NCBI GenBank assembly: GCA_947497175.1
Contig: CANMFM010000007.1
Span: 1-64,000 of the forward strand
Direction of reading: 5' to 3'
DNA from: an uncultured Aquimarina sp.
GTDB lineage: Bacteria; Bacteroidota; Bacteroidia; Flavobacteriales; Flavobacteriaceae
Length of the DNA stretch: 64,000 nucleotides
Shown here: positions 45,153-54,116 of the stretch, piece after piece
Layout: each line of letters starts with the position of its first letter
Numbering within the stretch: position 1 is the stretch's first letter
The notes under the pieces: model-generated
Databases searched by the model: none
The model's input: the letters and a program-made list of their open reading frames with translations, nothing else
Told to the model about the DNA's origin: nothing
Program-made: the position numbers and the translations under genes

Positions 45153-45914
45153 ATGGAAGTAATTTTTCTCGGCACCGGCACATCTCAAGGTATTCCTATT
45201 ATTGGTAGTGATCATCCGGTTTGTTTAAGTAATGACCCTAAGGATAAAAGATTAAGAGTTTCTGTTCTTGTTTCGTGGGATGAGTATACTTATGTTATAG
45301 ATTGTGGGCCAGATTTCAGGCAACAAATGTTATCAAATAATGTGTCTAGAATTGATGGTATAGTTTTTACTCATGAGCATGCAGATCATACTATGGGATT
45401 AGATGATATACGACCTTTCTTTTTTAGACAAGGGGATATTCCTATTTATGCACATAAGAGAGTGCTACAGGCATTAAAAACAAGATTTGATTATATATTC
45501 GCTTCAGAAAATAAATATCCCGGAGCCCCCAGTGTTATTGAGAACGAATTAAAAAATGAATCATTTAAACTTGGTAATTTAAATGTTGTTCCTATAAATA
45601 CGATGCATAACAGATTACAAGTGTTTGGATTTAAATTTAAAGAATTTGCCTATTTAACGGATGTTAAGACCATTGAAGAAAAAGAAAGATCTAAATTAAA
45701 AGGAGTTAAGGTTTTAGTAGTTAATGCCTTAAGAATAGAACCGCATCATTCACATTTTAATTTAGAAGAGGCATTAGAATTTATCGCAGAAATACAGCCA
45801 GAAAGAGCCTACTTAACTCATATAAGCCATATGCTGGGGTTTCATGCTGAAGTTCAAAAAGAATTACCGACTAACGTCTTTATTGCTTACGATAACTTGA
45901 AAATAACTATTTAA
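45153..45914 (+). CDS. MBL-fold metallohydrolase (PhnP/RNase Z-like)
   Basis: I take the ATG at 45153 (MEVIFLGTGTSQGIP), giving 253 residues; the upstream ATG at 45111 would start inside the promoter. The metal motif THEHADH lies at about residues 72-78, and later ligands are in the MHNRL, LTDVKT and THISH regions. The N-terminal GTGTSQGIP is typical of the PhnP/lipoyl-octanoyl-like phosphodiesterase branch. It is a cytoplasmic hydrolase, probably of a cyclic or phosphodiester substrate. It heads a three-gene unit with gaps of 3 and 15 bases. Confidence 0.85.
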   Translation: MEVIFLGTGTSQGIPIIGSDHPVCLSNDPKDKRLRVSVLVSWDEYTYVIDCGPDFRQQMLSNNVSRIDGIVFTHEHADHTMGLDDIRPFFFRQGDIPIYAHKRVLQALKTRFDYIFASENKYPGAPSVIENELKNESFKLGNLNVVPINTMHNRLQVFGFKFKEFAYLTDVKTIEEKERSKLKGVKVLVVNALRIEPHHSHFNLEEALEFIAEIQPERAYLTHISHMLGFHAEVQKELPTNVFIAYDNLKITI

Positions 45915-45917
45915 AAT

Positions 45918-46427
45918 ATGAGAAGTAAGATTTTTTTATACCTATTTATTTTTACAGCATTATTTGTGCTATTTCAATTTATGAATGCTAAAAAAGCTCA
46001 GGAATCTTATGATGCCAAAATTGAAAATCTGAATAAGAGATTAAAAGAACAGGAGTCTGCTAAAAAAGACGTCATAGATTCTCTTATTGAGGTTAATATG
46101 GATCTTACTTACTTTACATTAGAAAGTAATGAAGATGCTATAAGTTATTTTGAGGAGATGGGGTATGACCCTAACAAGTTAGCTTTAACTATTAGTGATA
46201 AAATTATTAGTGAAAATAAACCGGGAGCAGACAATCCTATTATACCTTATGTAGGTATGGAGGGTAATATGGCAATCAATAAAGTAAGATTGTTAAATCA
46301 TAAATGGATTATTGCAGATTTCACGGATGGAGTGTATTGGGGAGAACTTTTTATAACCTATGAAGTTAGAAAAGATGGTGTAGTAGATTTTGAAGTAGAA
46401 AAATCATTTTTGTATCCAAAAAATTAA
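45918..46427 (+). CDS. membrane-anchored protein with coiled coil, unknown
   Basis: The 169-residue protein has one N-terminal membrane helix (FLYLFIFTALFVLFQF), a short coiled coil at about 27-55 (IENLNKRLKEQESAKK) and a soluble domain with NKVRLLNHKWIIADFTDGVYWGE. The soluble part should be periplasmic. The family is known to me only as hypothetical in flavobacteria. It starts 3 bases after the MBL hydrolase gene, so the two are probably co-translated. Confidence 0.65.
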   Translation: MRSKIFLYLFIFTALFVLFQFMNAKKAQESYDAKIENLNKRLKEQESAKKDVIDSLIEVNMDLTYFTLESNEDAISYFEEMGYDPNKLALTISDKIISENKPGADNPIIPYVGMEGNMAINKVRLLNHKWIIADFTDGVYWGELFITYEVRKDGVVDFEVEKSFLYPKN

Positions 46428-46442
46428 GAAAAGTTAATTTTA

Positions 46443-46973
46443 ATGGAACGATTTGAGATAATGTTAACAGGCGGGCATCCCAACTCTTTGGGAAGAACTA
46501 TAGAGGTGGTTGATATTATCCTTACCGATAAAAATAAACTAGAAGAGTTATACCAGTGCTATTTTAGTGATAATGATGTTGTGCGATTACGAACTTCTAA
46601 TGCTTTTAAACGTATCTGCAAGGAAAATAAATCGTGGTTACTACCTTATATAGATAGATTTACAGATGAAATATCTGAGATAGATCAGGCTTCTGCACAA
46701 TGGACAATTGCACAATTATTTTTAGAGCTTACTAAACTTATGTCTGTAGAGCAAGTTGAAAAGGCTAAGAAAATCCTAAAGAAAAATCTTGTGCATCATA
46801 AGGATTGGATTGTATTAAATACCACGATAAAAACTTTAGTTCAATGGAGCAAAGAAGATCCGGATTTAAGGAAGTGGATTAAACCCTATTTAGACAAAAG
46901 AAGTCTAGATAAAAGGAAATCGGTTGCCTCTACAGCTAAAAAAGCAATTTTTGAACTATATACTACAGAATAA
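46443..46973 (+). CDS. HEAT/ARM-like helical protein
   Basis: The 176-residue protein is soluble and all-helical, with pairs of amphipathic helices (VVRLRTSNAFKRICKEN; QWTIAQLFLELTKLM; IVLNTTIKTLVQWSKE; KSVASTAKKAIFEL) spaced like HEAT repeats. No catalytic motif is visible. It probably binds a protein or nucleic acid. It is the last gene of the unit headed by the MBL hydrolase; the element at 46983-47118 follows. Confidence 0.6.
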   Translation: MERFEIMLTGGHPNSLGRTIEVVDIILTDKNKLEELYQCYFSDNDVVRLRTSNAFKRICKENKSWLLPYIDRFTDEISEIDQASAQWTIAQLFLELTKLMSVEQVEKAKKILKKNLVHHKDWIVLNTTIKTLVQWSKEDPDLRKWIKPYLDKRSLDKRKSVASTAKKAIFELYTTE

Positions 46974-46982
46974 TTGGAGAAT

Positions 46983-47118
46983 AAAGAGGCGATCTGAAAA
47001 GAGTATAAAAATGTCATTACGAAAAAATTTAATTCTAAAGTGATCTGTTTATCAGTAGCTTAAATTTAACAAATTCCTTCGCTTCTCATTAAATCACAAC
47101 TTTTCAGACGGCCTCTTT
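46983..47118. repeat. intergenic inverted-repeat element, about 136 bp
   Basis: AAAGAGGCGATCTGAAAAG pairs with the 3' arm 47100-47118 with two differences across a 98-base interior. The interior contains GTCATTACG and, on the other strand, AGAAGCGAAGGAATTTGTT, pieces of a palindrome type common between flavobacterial genes. No ORF is present. It may be a MITE-like or REP-like element and a shared terminator of two convergent genes. Confidence 0.6.
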
Positions 47119-47148
47119 AGTTTGTTTTTTTGGTTTATGTTGGTTAAT

Positions 47149-50019
47149 TTATCGCTTGATTAATTTGGTTTTCATGTATTCACCATTAATCTCAATAACA
47201 GCAATGTATATCCCCCGAGAAACCTCAAGACCTTTTTCTGATTTACCATCCCATATATATTCAAACATTCCTTTGTTTTCTTTATTAGTTACGAGTTTTT
47301 TAATCAGATTTCCAGTGATATCATAAATATCGATTGACACGATATTGCTTTTATTGGTTTCATTAAAGAAAGTAACTTTATCTGTAAAAGTATTTGGGTA
47401 TACCTTGGTGTCATAAACTATAATATTATCCTTTTTTTCTTCTTTGTTTTTCTTCCAGGACCTTCCTAAGGGTTGATCTAGCCAAATCATTATAAATTCG
47501 TTATCATCTGGCAGTCTTGTTCCCACGTGACGGCCTACACTAAAAGGATAATTATTATCATTTAGCACCCCTATAAGATAAGGGTTAAAGACAACCACAC
47601 TTTCTATAGTAACAAATGGAAAAGCAAAATTTCTTCCAATACCTACATCACCAGGTAATCCGGGTAACGAAATTCTTCGCAAATCCCTTAATTTTAAAAG
47701 ATCTACATTGGGTTGCTTTTCTACCAACTCCTGATCGGGATCCAAAGTAACTTCATAAATTGTTTTAAATCCATTAAGATCTCCTTGTGTACCATCTCGC
47801 TCTATAACGAGACCTCTTTTTTCACCAAATAAAATAAAATCACCAATTGCGGTTGCTCTTTCATTTAGTGGATATTGAAATTGCTTACCTGTATACGTTT
47901 TGTTTTGTATGTCAAACTCATGAATTAACAGATTGTTATTGTCAGATCCTTCTAGTGTTTTTTCTAATAATGGAAATAATTTTCGACCATCAGTACTTAA
48001 TGCCATTCCTTCAAAACCACCACTGCTTTTTACTCTAAAAGGAGCATCTAGTTTTGTACTTCGATAGGGCCAGTATAAACCTCCAAGCCATGGTGTATTT
48101 TGCCCATTTTGATCTTGTAAATTCGTTCCGTCACCAGTATTTCCAACTTTTGGAAAATCACCAAATAAGCATACTGTGCGTATTTGGGGATATTGTTTAT
48201 GGGTGATTAATAGTGTCCTAAAATCAAAACTTTGGATATCTGCACGATCGGTTAGGTTATTATTGATTATAATATCGGCTATAGCTTTGGTAAACGTTTC
48301 TGGATCCACAGTACGATCTGCAAAAACATCACCACGGTCATCAGTATCTGTTCTTGGGTTGATTTTGGTTTCAATATTAAAACGAACCTTAGATGCATTC
48401 ATCCAACGTTTTATGGCATCAGGATCTGAGGCTCCGGGTCCGTTTTTGTAGTATTCAACATAAAAAGCCACGAAATCAAATAACTGTTGTAGTGATGGGA
48501 TGATATAAGGATCAATAAATCCATTTTGATTTGCAAAAGCTACCGCTACGGGAGACAATGACAAATCATTAGTTTGTGCAGGTCTTCCATCCAGGATTTT
48601 ATCTGCAATAAAGGTACTTTGTATTTGCTCAAGGGTAAGATTCTTTACCAATACTTCATCTTCAAACTCATATGATGTACCGTCGGCTTTTCGGGTTTTT
48701 GAGGCTTCTATGTGTGGATCATGATCTAAAACAGGAATTTTGTCTAAAGTGATTCCGCAATCAGTTTCTAAAGTTGGCATTAAATAATCCAAGGCAGCTT
48801 CCATTGCAGGCAACGTGTTTTCTGGCCTTAGATTTCGTGCTCCTCTATGTCCTTGCGCATCAAATAGATTTACATCTATGAGCCCGTTAGCATCTATAAA
48901 ATCGGGTTGCCCATCTTTATTGCTATCAAATTTTTGAACTGCTTCTAATAATAAATCAGGACGATCAGAAATAATTCCTTGGACACCAAGATTTAACAAT
49001 AAATTCATATTCTCGGTATCATTAACAGTATACACTACTACGGGATGCCCTGCACGATTTAATGAGGATACATTATGAATTTCACTAGAGGCTGATTTAA
49101 GTCCAGAAGTAGGGTTCTCTCTACTACTAACGATGGTATTTACGTTTTGATCATCAAGCATTACAAACCAAGGGGACATAACAGGATTTTTGCTACCATA
49201 CTGCTGTGCATGAGCGCGCATGGCATTCATTATTCGTTGTGCACTGTATTCTTCGTTATAAGGATTTTGTTTTGCACGAAGTTCTTTCCCTGGATTTTCA
49301 AAATCTGGTAGTGCATAAGGTGGATCTACCAATATTCCATTTTTATCAAAGTGTAATAAAAATGGCCCAAACTCATCTCCAATCCAATAGTCACCATTAT
49401 CCGTTCTTTGTATGGACTCGATATCAAAATCAGCACCGGTTAATATTCTAGAGTCGCTAAAATGATTTGTTATTGTAAAGGGTATTAAACCATTAGGATC
49501 TCGCAATTCTATAGTATTTATTATTTCTATAGATCCATCGCCTTGTCCTAATATAGTATTAAAATCAGGCCTAATTTTATAGATACGCAGATGATAATCT
49601 ACAGAGTTTTCTAAAGATCCAAAACCATTATCAGATAGCGCCATAAAAGTACCGTCATAATTGTTTAAGACAGCAGAAAAACCTTGAACGGGTTGTTTGT
49701 TTAAGAAAGGAACTGGTTGTTGATTAATTAATCCCGAGCCAATATATTGCCCAGAGGTGGGCCCTTCAGAAAAACTGGCAGCAGGTAATACCGCACGCGC
49801 AACTAGGATATCTCTAAAATTAAACAAGGAGGTTCCAGTTCCTTTAGGATAGATTTTGTTTTTGTAATAATGATCTGCAGTAATATTGAATTTAATGTTG
49901 TCTTCATTGGTTGAAGTAGTACTCTTTTGTTGGGCTTTGAGAGGTAATAATCCTATGCATATTGTACCAGACAGAACAATATGCTTCAATTTTGAGTTGA
50001 TTTTGTAATACGATTTCAT
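47149..50019 (-). CDS. T9SS-secreted esterase-like/GDPD fusion protein
   Basis: The 956-residue protein has a signal peptide (KHIVLSGTICIGLLPLKAQ). An esterase-like phytase-family propeller starts at about residue 85 (ALSDNGFGS; YWIGDEFGPFLLHFD) and resumes at about 665 (GGFEGMALSTDGRKLFPLLE). Between them lies a glycerophosphodiester phosphodiesterase barrel with HRGARNLRPENT, TLETDCG and DHDPH. A GDPD-like C-terminal piece (YTVNDTEN; GIISDRPDLL) comes before it. The last 80 residues are a type A T9SS sorting domain (VYPNTFTDKVTF to MKTKLIKR). It probably degrades phosphodiesters outside the cell. Confidence 0.8.
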   Translation of the reverse strand: MKSYYKINSKLKHIVLSGTICIGLLPLKAQQKSTTSTNEDNIKFNITADHYYKNKIYPKGTGTSLFNFRDILVARAVLPAASFSEGPTSGQYIGSGLINQQPVPFLNKQPVQGFSAVLNNYDGTFMALSDNGFGSLENSVDYHLRIYKIRPDFNTILGQGDGSIEIINTIELRDPNGLIPFTITNHFSDSRILTGADFDIESIQRTDNGDYWIGDEFGPFLLHFDKNGILVDPPYALPDFENPGKELRAKQNPYNEEYSAQRIMNAMRAHAQQYGSKNPVMSPWFVMLDDQNVNTIVSSRENPTSGLKSASSEIHNVSSLNRAGHPVVVYTVNDTENMNLLLNLGVQGIISDRPDLLLEAVQKFDSNKDGQPDFIDANGLIDVNLFDAQGHRGARNLRPENTLPAMEAALDYLMPTLETDCGITLDKIPVLDHDPHIEASKTRKADGTSYEFEDEVLVKNLTLEQIQSTFIADKILDGRPAQTNDLSLSPVAVAFANQNGFIDPYIIPSLQQLFDFVAFYVEYYKNGPGASDPDAIKRWMNASKVRFNIETKINPRTDTDDRGDVFADRTVDPETFTKAIADIIINNNLTDRADIQSFDFRTLLITHKQYPQIRTVCLFGDFPKVGNTGDGTNLQDQNGQNTPWLGGLYWPYRSTKLDAPFRVKSSGGFEGMALSTDGRKLFPLLEKTLEGSDNNNLLIHEFDIQNKTYTGKQFQYPLNERATAIGDFILFGEKRGLVIERDGTQGDLNGFKTIYEVTLDPDQELVEKQPNVDLLKLRDLRRISLPGLPGDVGIGRNFAFPFVTIESVVVFNPYLIGVLNDNNYPFSVGRHVGTRLPDDNEFIMIWLDQPLGRSWKKNKEEKKDNIIVYDTKVYPNTFTDKVTFFNETNKSNIVSIDIYDITGNLIKKLVTNKENKGMFEYIWDGKSEKGLEVSRGIYIAVIEINGEYMKTKLIKR

Positions 50020-50286
50020 GAGTAATACGATTAAGATTAATTTGGTTAAAGAGATCCTAAAAGTACTCGGTATGCATTACTAAAATGTTTGTTGTGTATA
50101 AACAAATGATTAGGATAATGTTAGGTGTTTTATCATTTCGTAATACATAATATATTGACCTAGAACTTATACTATAACGATATAGTTGTATTTTGAGAAA
50201 ATCGTTATGTAGTACACGTTTTATTGAAAATTTGATAATTGTAACCACCAACATGTTGCGATACTTTAATTCTAAGTGGATTCAGT
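50020..50286. other. intergenic region between divergent genes
   Basis: This AT-rich stretch should hold promoters for both neighbours. I see no convincing ORF, repeat or RNA; only the element at 50287 is supported. Confidence 0.4.
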
Positions 50287-50294
50287 TATATTTG
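50287..50294 (+). promoter_or_regulatory. -7 promoter element (TAnnTTTG) of the GH31 gene
   Basis: TATATTTG lies 35 bases upstream of the ATG at 50330. No TTG is found at the ideal -33 distance. Confidence 0.45.
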
Positions 50295-50329
50295 ATTTCT
50301 TTACAATCAATAGTTAAACGTATCATAAG

Positions 50330-52726
50330 ATGAATACTAAATTTATTTCCTTTTTACTGTGCATAATCAGTATACTTACAAGTATTTCTTGTAAAAAGAA
50401 ATATGAAGGCCCGTATCAGGGATTCAAGGATAAAGGAACCTATATAGAGGTATATAAGGATAATGGAAAATACATTATTAAACCATATTCTGATAAAATT
50501 ATAGAAACATCTTTTATTCCAGAGGGTGAGACTTTTAACCCCGAATCACATGCCGTAATATTAAAATCTGACAGTGAAGGCGATATTAAAGAAAATGATA
50601 GTATCGTAACATATGCTACTCCTGGAATCGTTGTTCATATTAAAAAAGAACCTTTTCATATTTCATACTCGTATAAAGGAAAAGAATTAATTTCAGAGAA
50701 AAAAGGATATCAGAAAACAGATTCTACTGAAGTTCTGGATTTTAATTTAGACAGCAACGAGGTAATTTATGGAGCAGGAGCCAGAGTAGTAGGAATGAAT
50801 AGAAGAGGAAAAAGACTGCAATTATATAATAGAGCACATTATGGGTATGAAACGCACTCAGAATTAATGAACTTTACAATGCCTTTGATACTTTCTTCTA
50901 AAGGGTATGCCGTGCATTTTGATAATGCGCCCATTGGTTTTTTGGATATTGATAGTAAAAATAACAACCGATTGGCGTATGAAACGATTAACGGAAGAAA
51001 GACCTATCAGGTAATTGCTGGTGAGGATTGGAAAGATATAATGAATGAATATACAGACCTAACCGGAAAACAACCATTACCACCACGATGGGCTTTCGGT
51101 AATTTTGCAAGTCGTTTTGGATACCATTCAGAAAAAGAAACCAGAGAAACCGTAAATAAGTTTATACAAGATAGTATACCGCTTGATGCGGTTATTCTGG
51201 ATATATTTTGGTTTGGTAAAGATATCAAGGGTCATATGGGTACTCTAGAGTTTTTAAAAGATTCTTTTCCGGCACCTAAGCAAATGATTAATGATTTTAA
51301 TTCTAAGGGTGTAAAGACAATATTGATTACAGAGCCATTTGTACTCACCACCTCAAAAAAATGGGATGAAGCTTCGCAAAAAGGTGTTTTGGGCAAAGAT
51401 TCTGCAGGCAATCCATATACCTATGATTTCTATTTTGGAAATACAGGAATTATCGATATTTATGATCCAAAAGGCAAAGATTGGTTTTGGAACATATATA
51501 AACAATATACTAGAGACTATGGAGTTGCAGGATGGTGGGGTGATCTTGGTGAACCCGAAGTACATCCTTCAGACCTACAACACGCGGCTGGTAGTGCAGA
51601 TCAAGTTCATAATATATATGGACATGATTGGGCGCGGTTAGTATATGAAGGATATCAAAAGGATTTTCCTGATCAAAGACCTTTTATTTTAATGCGGGCA
51701 GGATATTCTGGATCACAACGCTTTGGAATGATCCCATGGTCAGGTGATGTAAGTAGAAGTTGGGGAGGATTACAACCGCAAACCGAAATTGCTTTGCAAA
51801 TGGGAATGCAGGGAATGGGATATATGCATTCTGATTTAGGCGGATTTGCTGGTGGAGAAACCTTTGATCCAGAATTATACACGCGTTGGTTACAATATGG
51901 TGTATTTCAACCCATATTCAGGCCACATGCCCAAGAACACATTGCACCAGAACCTGTTTTTCATGATAAAAAGACCAAGGCACTTGCAAAAAAGAGTATA
52001 GAACTTCGATATAGCTTACTTCCTTATAATTATACTATTGCTTTTGATAATAATCAAACCGGAATACCTTTAATGCGACCCTTGTTTTTTGAAGATAAAA
52101 ATAATAAAGAATTGTATGAAATAAGCTTTGCGTATTTATGGGGAGATAATTTTTTAGTGTCTCCAGTTGTAAAATCAGGAGTAGCCTCGATGGATATCCC
52201 TTTCCCTAAAGGAATAAATTGGTATGACTTATTTACTGATAAAAAGTACGAAGGCGGAGTTTTTAAAACAGTAGATGTGGTTCAGGATTATATCCCGGTA
52301 TTTGTAAGAGCAGGATCTTTTATTCCCATGGTAGAACCAGTTCAAACTACAGATATATATTCTACCAAAAAATTGACATTGCACTATTATCATGATTCTC
52401 TTATAACCTCTAGTTCGGGAAAACTATATGATGATGATGGTCACACGCCTAATGCCTTTGAAAAAGGTAAGTATGAACTATTAAAATTTGATAGTAAATT
52501 TTCTTCAAAGGAACTTTTTATAGAACTATCAGCAAATAAAGGTGAACACTATACCTCAAGTAAAAGAAATATTACTTTGGTCGTTCATAATATAGAAATC
52601 TCGCCAAAATCTGCTAGAATAGGAGAGAAGACTATATCTTTTGATTGGGATGAAGCCAGCAAAGTACTAAAAATTACTTTTGATTGGAGCTCTAACGAAG
52701 AAAAGAAGATAGTATTTGAGTTTTAA
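50330..52726 (+). CDS. GH31 alpha-glucosidase-type lipoprotein
   Basis: The 798-residue protein has a lipoprotein signal (CIISILTSISCKKK). The GH31 N-terminal beta domain (YGAGARVVGMNRRGK) is followed by the catalytic barrel. The nucleophile is Asp405 in WWGDLGEPE and the acid/base is probably Asp473 in PWSGDVSRSW. C-terminal beta domains (PLMRPLFFED; VPVFVRAGSFIPM in related form) complete the fold. It should hydrolyse alpha-glucosidic or related bonds at the cell surface or in the periplasm. No SusC/SusD pair is next to it, so it is not in an obvious polysaccharide utilisation locus. Confidence 0.88.
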   Translation: MNTKFISFLLCIISILTSISCKKKYEGPYQGFKDKGTYIEVYKDNGKYIIKPYSDKIIETSFIPEGETFNPESHAVILKSDSEGDIKENDSIVTYATPGIVVHIKKEPFHISYSYKGKELISEKKGYQKTDSTEVLDFNLDSNEVIYGAGARVVGMNRRGKRLQLYNRAHYGYETHSELMNFTMPLILSSKGYAVHFDNAPIGFLDIDSKNNNRLAYETINGRKTYQVIAGEDWKDIMNEYTDLTGKQPLPPRWAFGNFASRFGYHSEKETRETVNKFIQDSIPLDAVILDIFWFGKDIKGHMGTLEFLKDSFPAPKQMINDFNSKGVKTILITEPFVLTTSKKWDEASQKGVLGKDSAGNPYTYDFYFGNTGIIDIYDPKGKDWFWNIYKQYTRDYGVAGWWGDLGEPEVHPSDLQHAAGSADQVHNIYGHDWARLVYEGYQKDFPDQRPFILMRAGYSGSQRFGMIPWSGDVSRSWGGLQPQTEIALQMGMQGMGYMHSDLGGFAGGETFDPELYTRWLQYGVFQPIFRPHAQEHIAPEPVFHDKKTKALAKKSIELRYSLLPYNYTIAFDNNQTGIPLMRPLFFEDKNNKELYEISFAYLWGDNFLVSPVVKSGVASMDIPFPKGINWYDLFTDKKYEGGVFKTVDVVQDYIPVFVRAGSFIPMVEPVQTTDIYSTKKLTLHYYHDSLITSSSGKLYDDDGHTPNAFEKGKYELLKFDSKFSSKELFIELSANKGEHYTSSKRNITLVVHNIEISPKSARIGEKTISFDWDEASKVLKITFDWSSNEEKKIVFEF

Positions 52727-52859
52727 CGTTCAATTTAAACGAAAGGAATTCATAGAATACATAACCACAGCAAAACGAGAAACTATTCGATTATCGAGCG
52801 TAGAAAAGATTATACCAATGATTTTGAATAGAATAGGATTAAATGATAAATATCGATAA
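52716..52859 (+). pseudogene. C-terminal remnant of a YdeI/OmdA-like gene
   Basis: A TTG at 52716, overlapping the GH31 stop by 11 bases, opens a 47-codon frame with FKRKEFIEYITTAKRETIR and ILNRIGLNDKYR. This resembles the C-terminal end of YdeI/OmpD-associated (DUF1905-neighbour) proteins, in which an RKEYxxxIxxAKRxETR motif is typical. The N-terminal domain is missing, so I read it as a gene relic. Translation from the TTG as a small coupled protein cannot be excluded. Confidence 0.4.
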
Positions 52860-52878
52860 AAAATATCGGTATTTTTTT
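52848..52878 (+). terminator. terminator after GH31 and the YdeI-like remnant
   Basis: AAATATCGATA pairs with TATCGGTATTT with one G:T pair and runs into a T-tract. The stem overlaps the stop codon of the remnant. Confidence 0.65.
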
Positions 52879-52961
52879 AGTAATGAACTCCTAAGTTATA
52901 CGTAGTTTTAGTTCAATCTTTTGGGGCAGTTTAAAATTACCATGGTGTCAAAATCTCATGC

Positions 52962-52980
52962 GTCATTTTGGTAAAATGAC
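52962..52980. promoter_or_regulatory. palindromic operator-like site
   Basis: GTCATTTT-GGT-AAAATGAC is a perfect 8-bp inverted repeat about 270 bases before the GNAT-like gene. It may be a regulator site or a small hairpin. A second -7-like element, TAAATTTG, is at 53036-53043. I see nothing else in 52879-53159. Confidence 0.3.
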
Positions 52981-53159
52981 AAAAAAACAACTTTATTTTT
53001 ACGATTAAATAACATAAAAAAACGACGTAATACACTAAATTTGCAAAGTGTAAGTTATTGTATATGTAATTTATTACAAGTGCCATTAAAAATTAGTATT
53101 ACATATGTCTGTGTTTTAATATATTAATATGCATTTGTTATAAACTACATTTTGGCGTA

Positions 53160-53187
53160 TTGTAATGGTATGGAACCAGTATTTTTG
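53160..53187 (+). promoter_or_regulatory. full Bacteroidota promoter (TTG-N17-TAnnTTTG)
   Basis: TTG at 53160-53162, a 17-base spacer and TATTTTTG at 53180-53187 match the flavobacterial -33/-7 consensus. The 5' leader to the ATG at 53254 would be about 60 bases. Confidence 0.6.
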
Positions 53188-53253
53188 CAAAAAATTTGAA
53201 AGCCGCTTTAACCTATATATAAAAAATATCCATTAACTCTTAAACCTAAAATC

Positions 53254-54024
53254 ATGGCTGGATTAGAACATCATCGTATACACGAAATTCGAGAAAATTC
53301 CTCTTTCGAAAATAGACTATTTACGCTTTTTAAAAATGCGATTAGTGACGAAGTATCACTAACAGATTTTAGAAAAATGTTTTCTAAGCTAGAAAAAATG
53401 GATGTCTATATCATGAAAAAGAATAATAAAGATATAGGACTGGCCTATTTTATGTATTGTCAAGATCCAAACATAAAGAAAAATTTATATGTCAGACCTG
53501 GTATTGGAGTTATAGGAGAGGAGCGCGGCTCATATTTTCCGAAAAGTATTATCATGAATACCATGATTAAAACCAAGCTAAAGAATATGTCTAAAAAGGT
53601 GTACATGGTAAGTGTTACGATGAATCCGATAGTTTATGTTGCAGCTTGCAAATATTGGCGATATGTATACCCAAAGCCTACACGTAGAAGTAGTGACAGT
53701 GTAATACATGCAAAAAATAAAATCATAGATCTGTTTCATTTAAATGAAGTAAAGAAAGATGTCATCGAGATTTCTTTTTCCTTACCAGAAATTGAAGAAA
53801 CCAAAAAGAAATTTTCTAATTCTAATACTAATAATGCCTATGTTAAGTATTTTATGGATAGAATAAAAGACGAGGAGTGTAACAGAGGAGTGCTAACCGT
53901 AATACCTATCAATTTTATTAACTTGATAGCAGTAGTACGACGAAAAGTGAAGGCAGACATCATAAAGTTCTTGAACAAAGCATTTGATCAGAAAATCAAA
54001 AGAAAATATAGTCCGGCCGGATAA
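53254..54024 (+). CDS. GNAT-like conserved protein
   Basis: The 256-residue soluble protein has an N-terminal alpha/beta half with YIMKKNNKDIGLAYFMY and VYMVSVTMNPIVYVAACKYW, which resembles a GNAT-type fold without a clear acetyl-CoA loop. The C-terminal half is basic and ends in KRKYSPAG. I do not recognise a specific family. It is probably monocistronic, with a full promoter upstream and a strong terminator downstream. Confidence 0.55.
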   Translation: MAGLEHHRIHEIRENSSFENRLFTLFKNAISDEVSLTDFRKMFSKLEKMDVYIMKKNNKDIGLAYFMYCQDPNIKKNLYVRPGIGVIGEERGSYFPKSIIMNTMIKTKLKNMSKKVYMVSVTMNPIVYVAACKYWRYVYPKPTRRSSDSVIHAKNKIIDLFHLNEVKKDVIEISFSLPEIEETKKKFSNSNTNNAYVKYFMDRIKDEECNRGVLTVIPINFINLIAVVRRKVKADIIKFLNKAFDQKIKRKYSPAG

Positions 54025-54039
54025 CATACTACAGACGTA

Positions 54040-54075
54040 AAAACCTCAAAAATTCTTAAGAACTTTTGAGGTTTT
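54040..54075. terminator. bidirectional intrinsic terminator
   Basis: AAAACCTCAAAA pairs with TTTTGAGGTTTT around a 12-base loop, with T-runs on either strand. It separates two convergent genes. Confidence 0.85.
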
Positions 54076-54116
54076 ATTCGTTTTGCATTCGAAAAAACTA
54101 ACGTATTTCTGCGATA

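Noticed and set aside
47103..47112. 10-mer identical to the neisserial DNA uptake sequence
   Set aside because: It is a single occurrence inside an inverted repeat of a flavobacterial genome and is best explained as coincidence.
50057..50254. Minus-strand 65-codon frame between the GDPD and GH31 genes
   Set aside because: It has AT-rich, random-looking composition and no similarity or promoter; it lies in the divergent promoter region.
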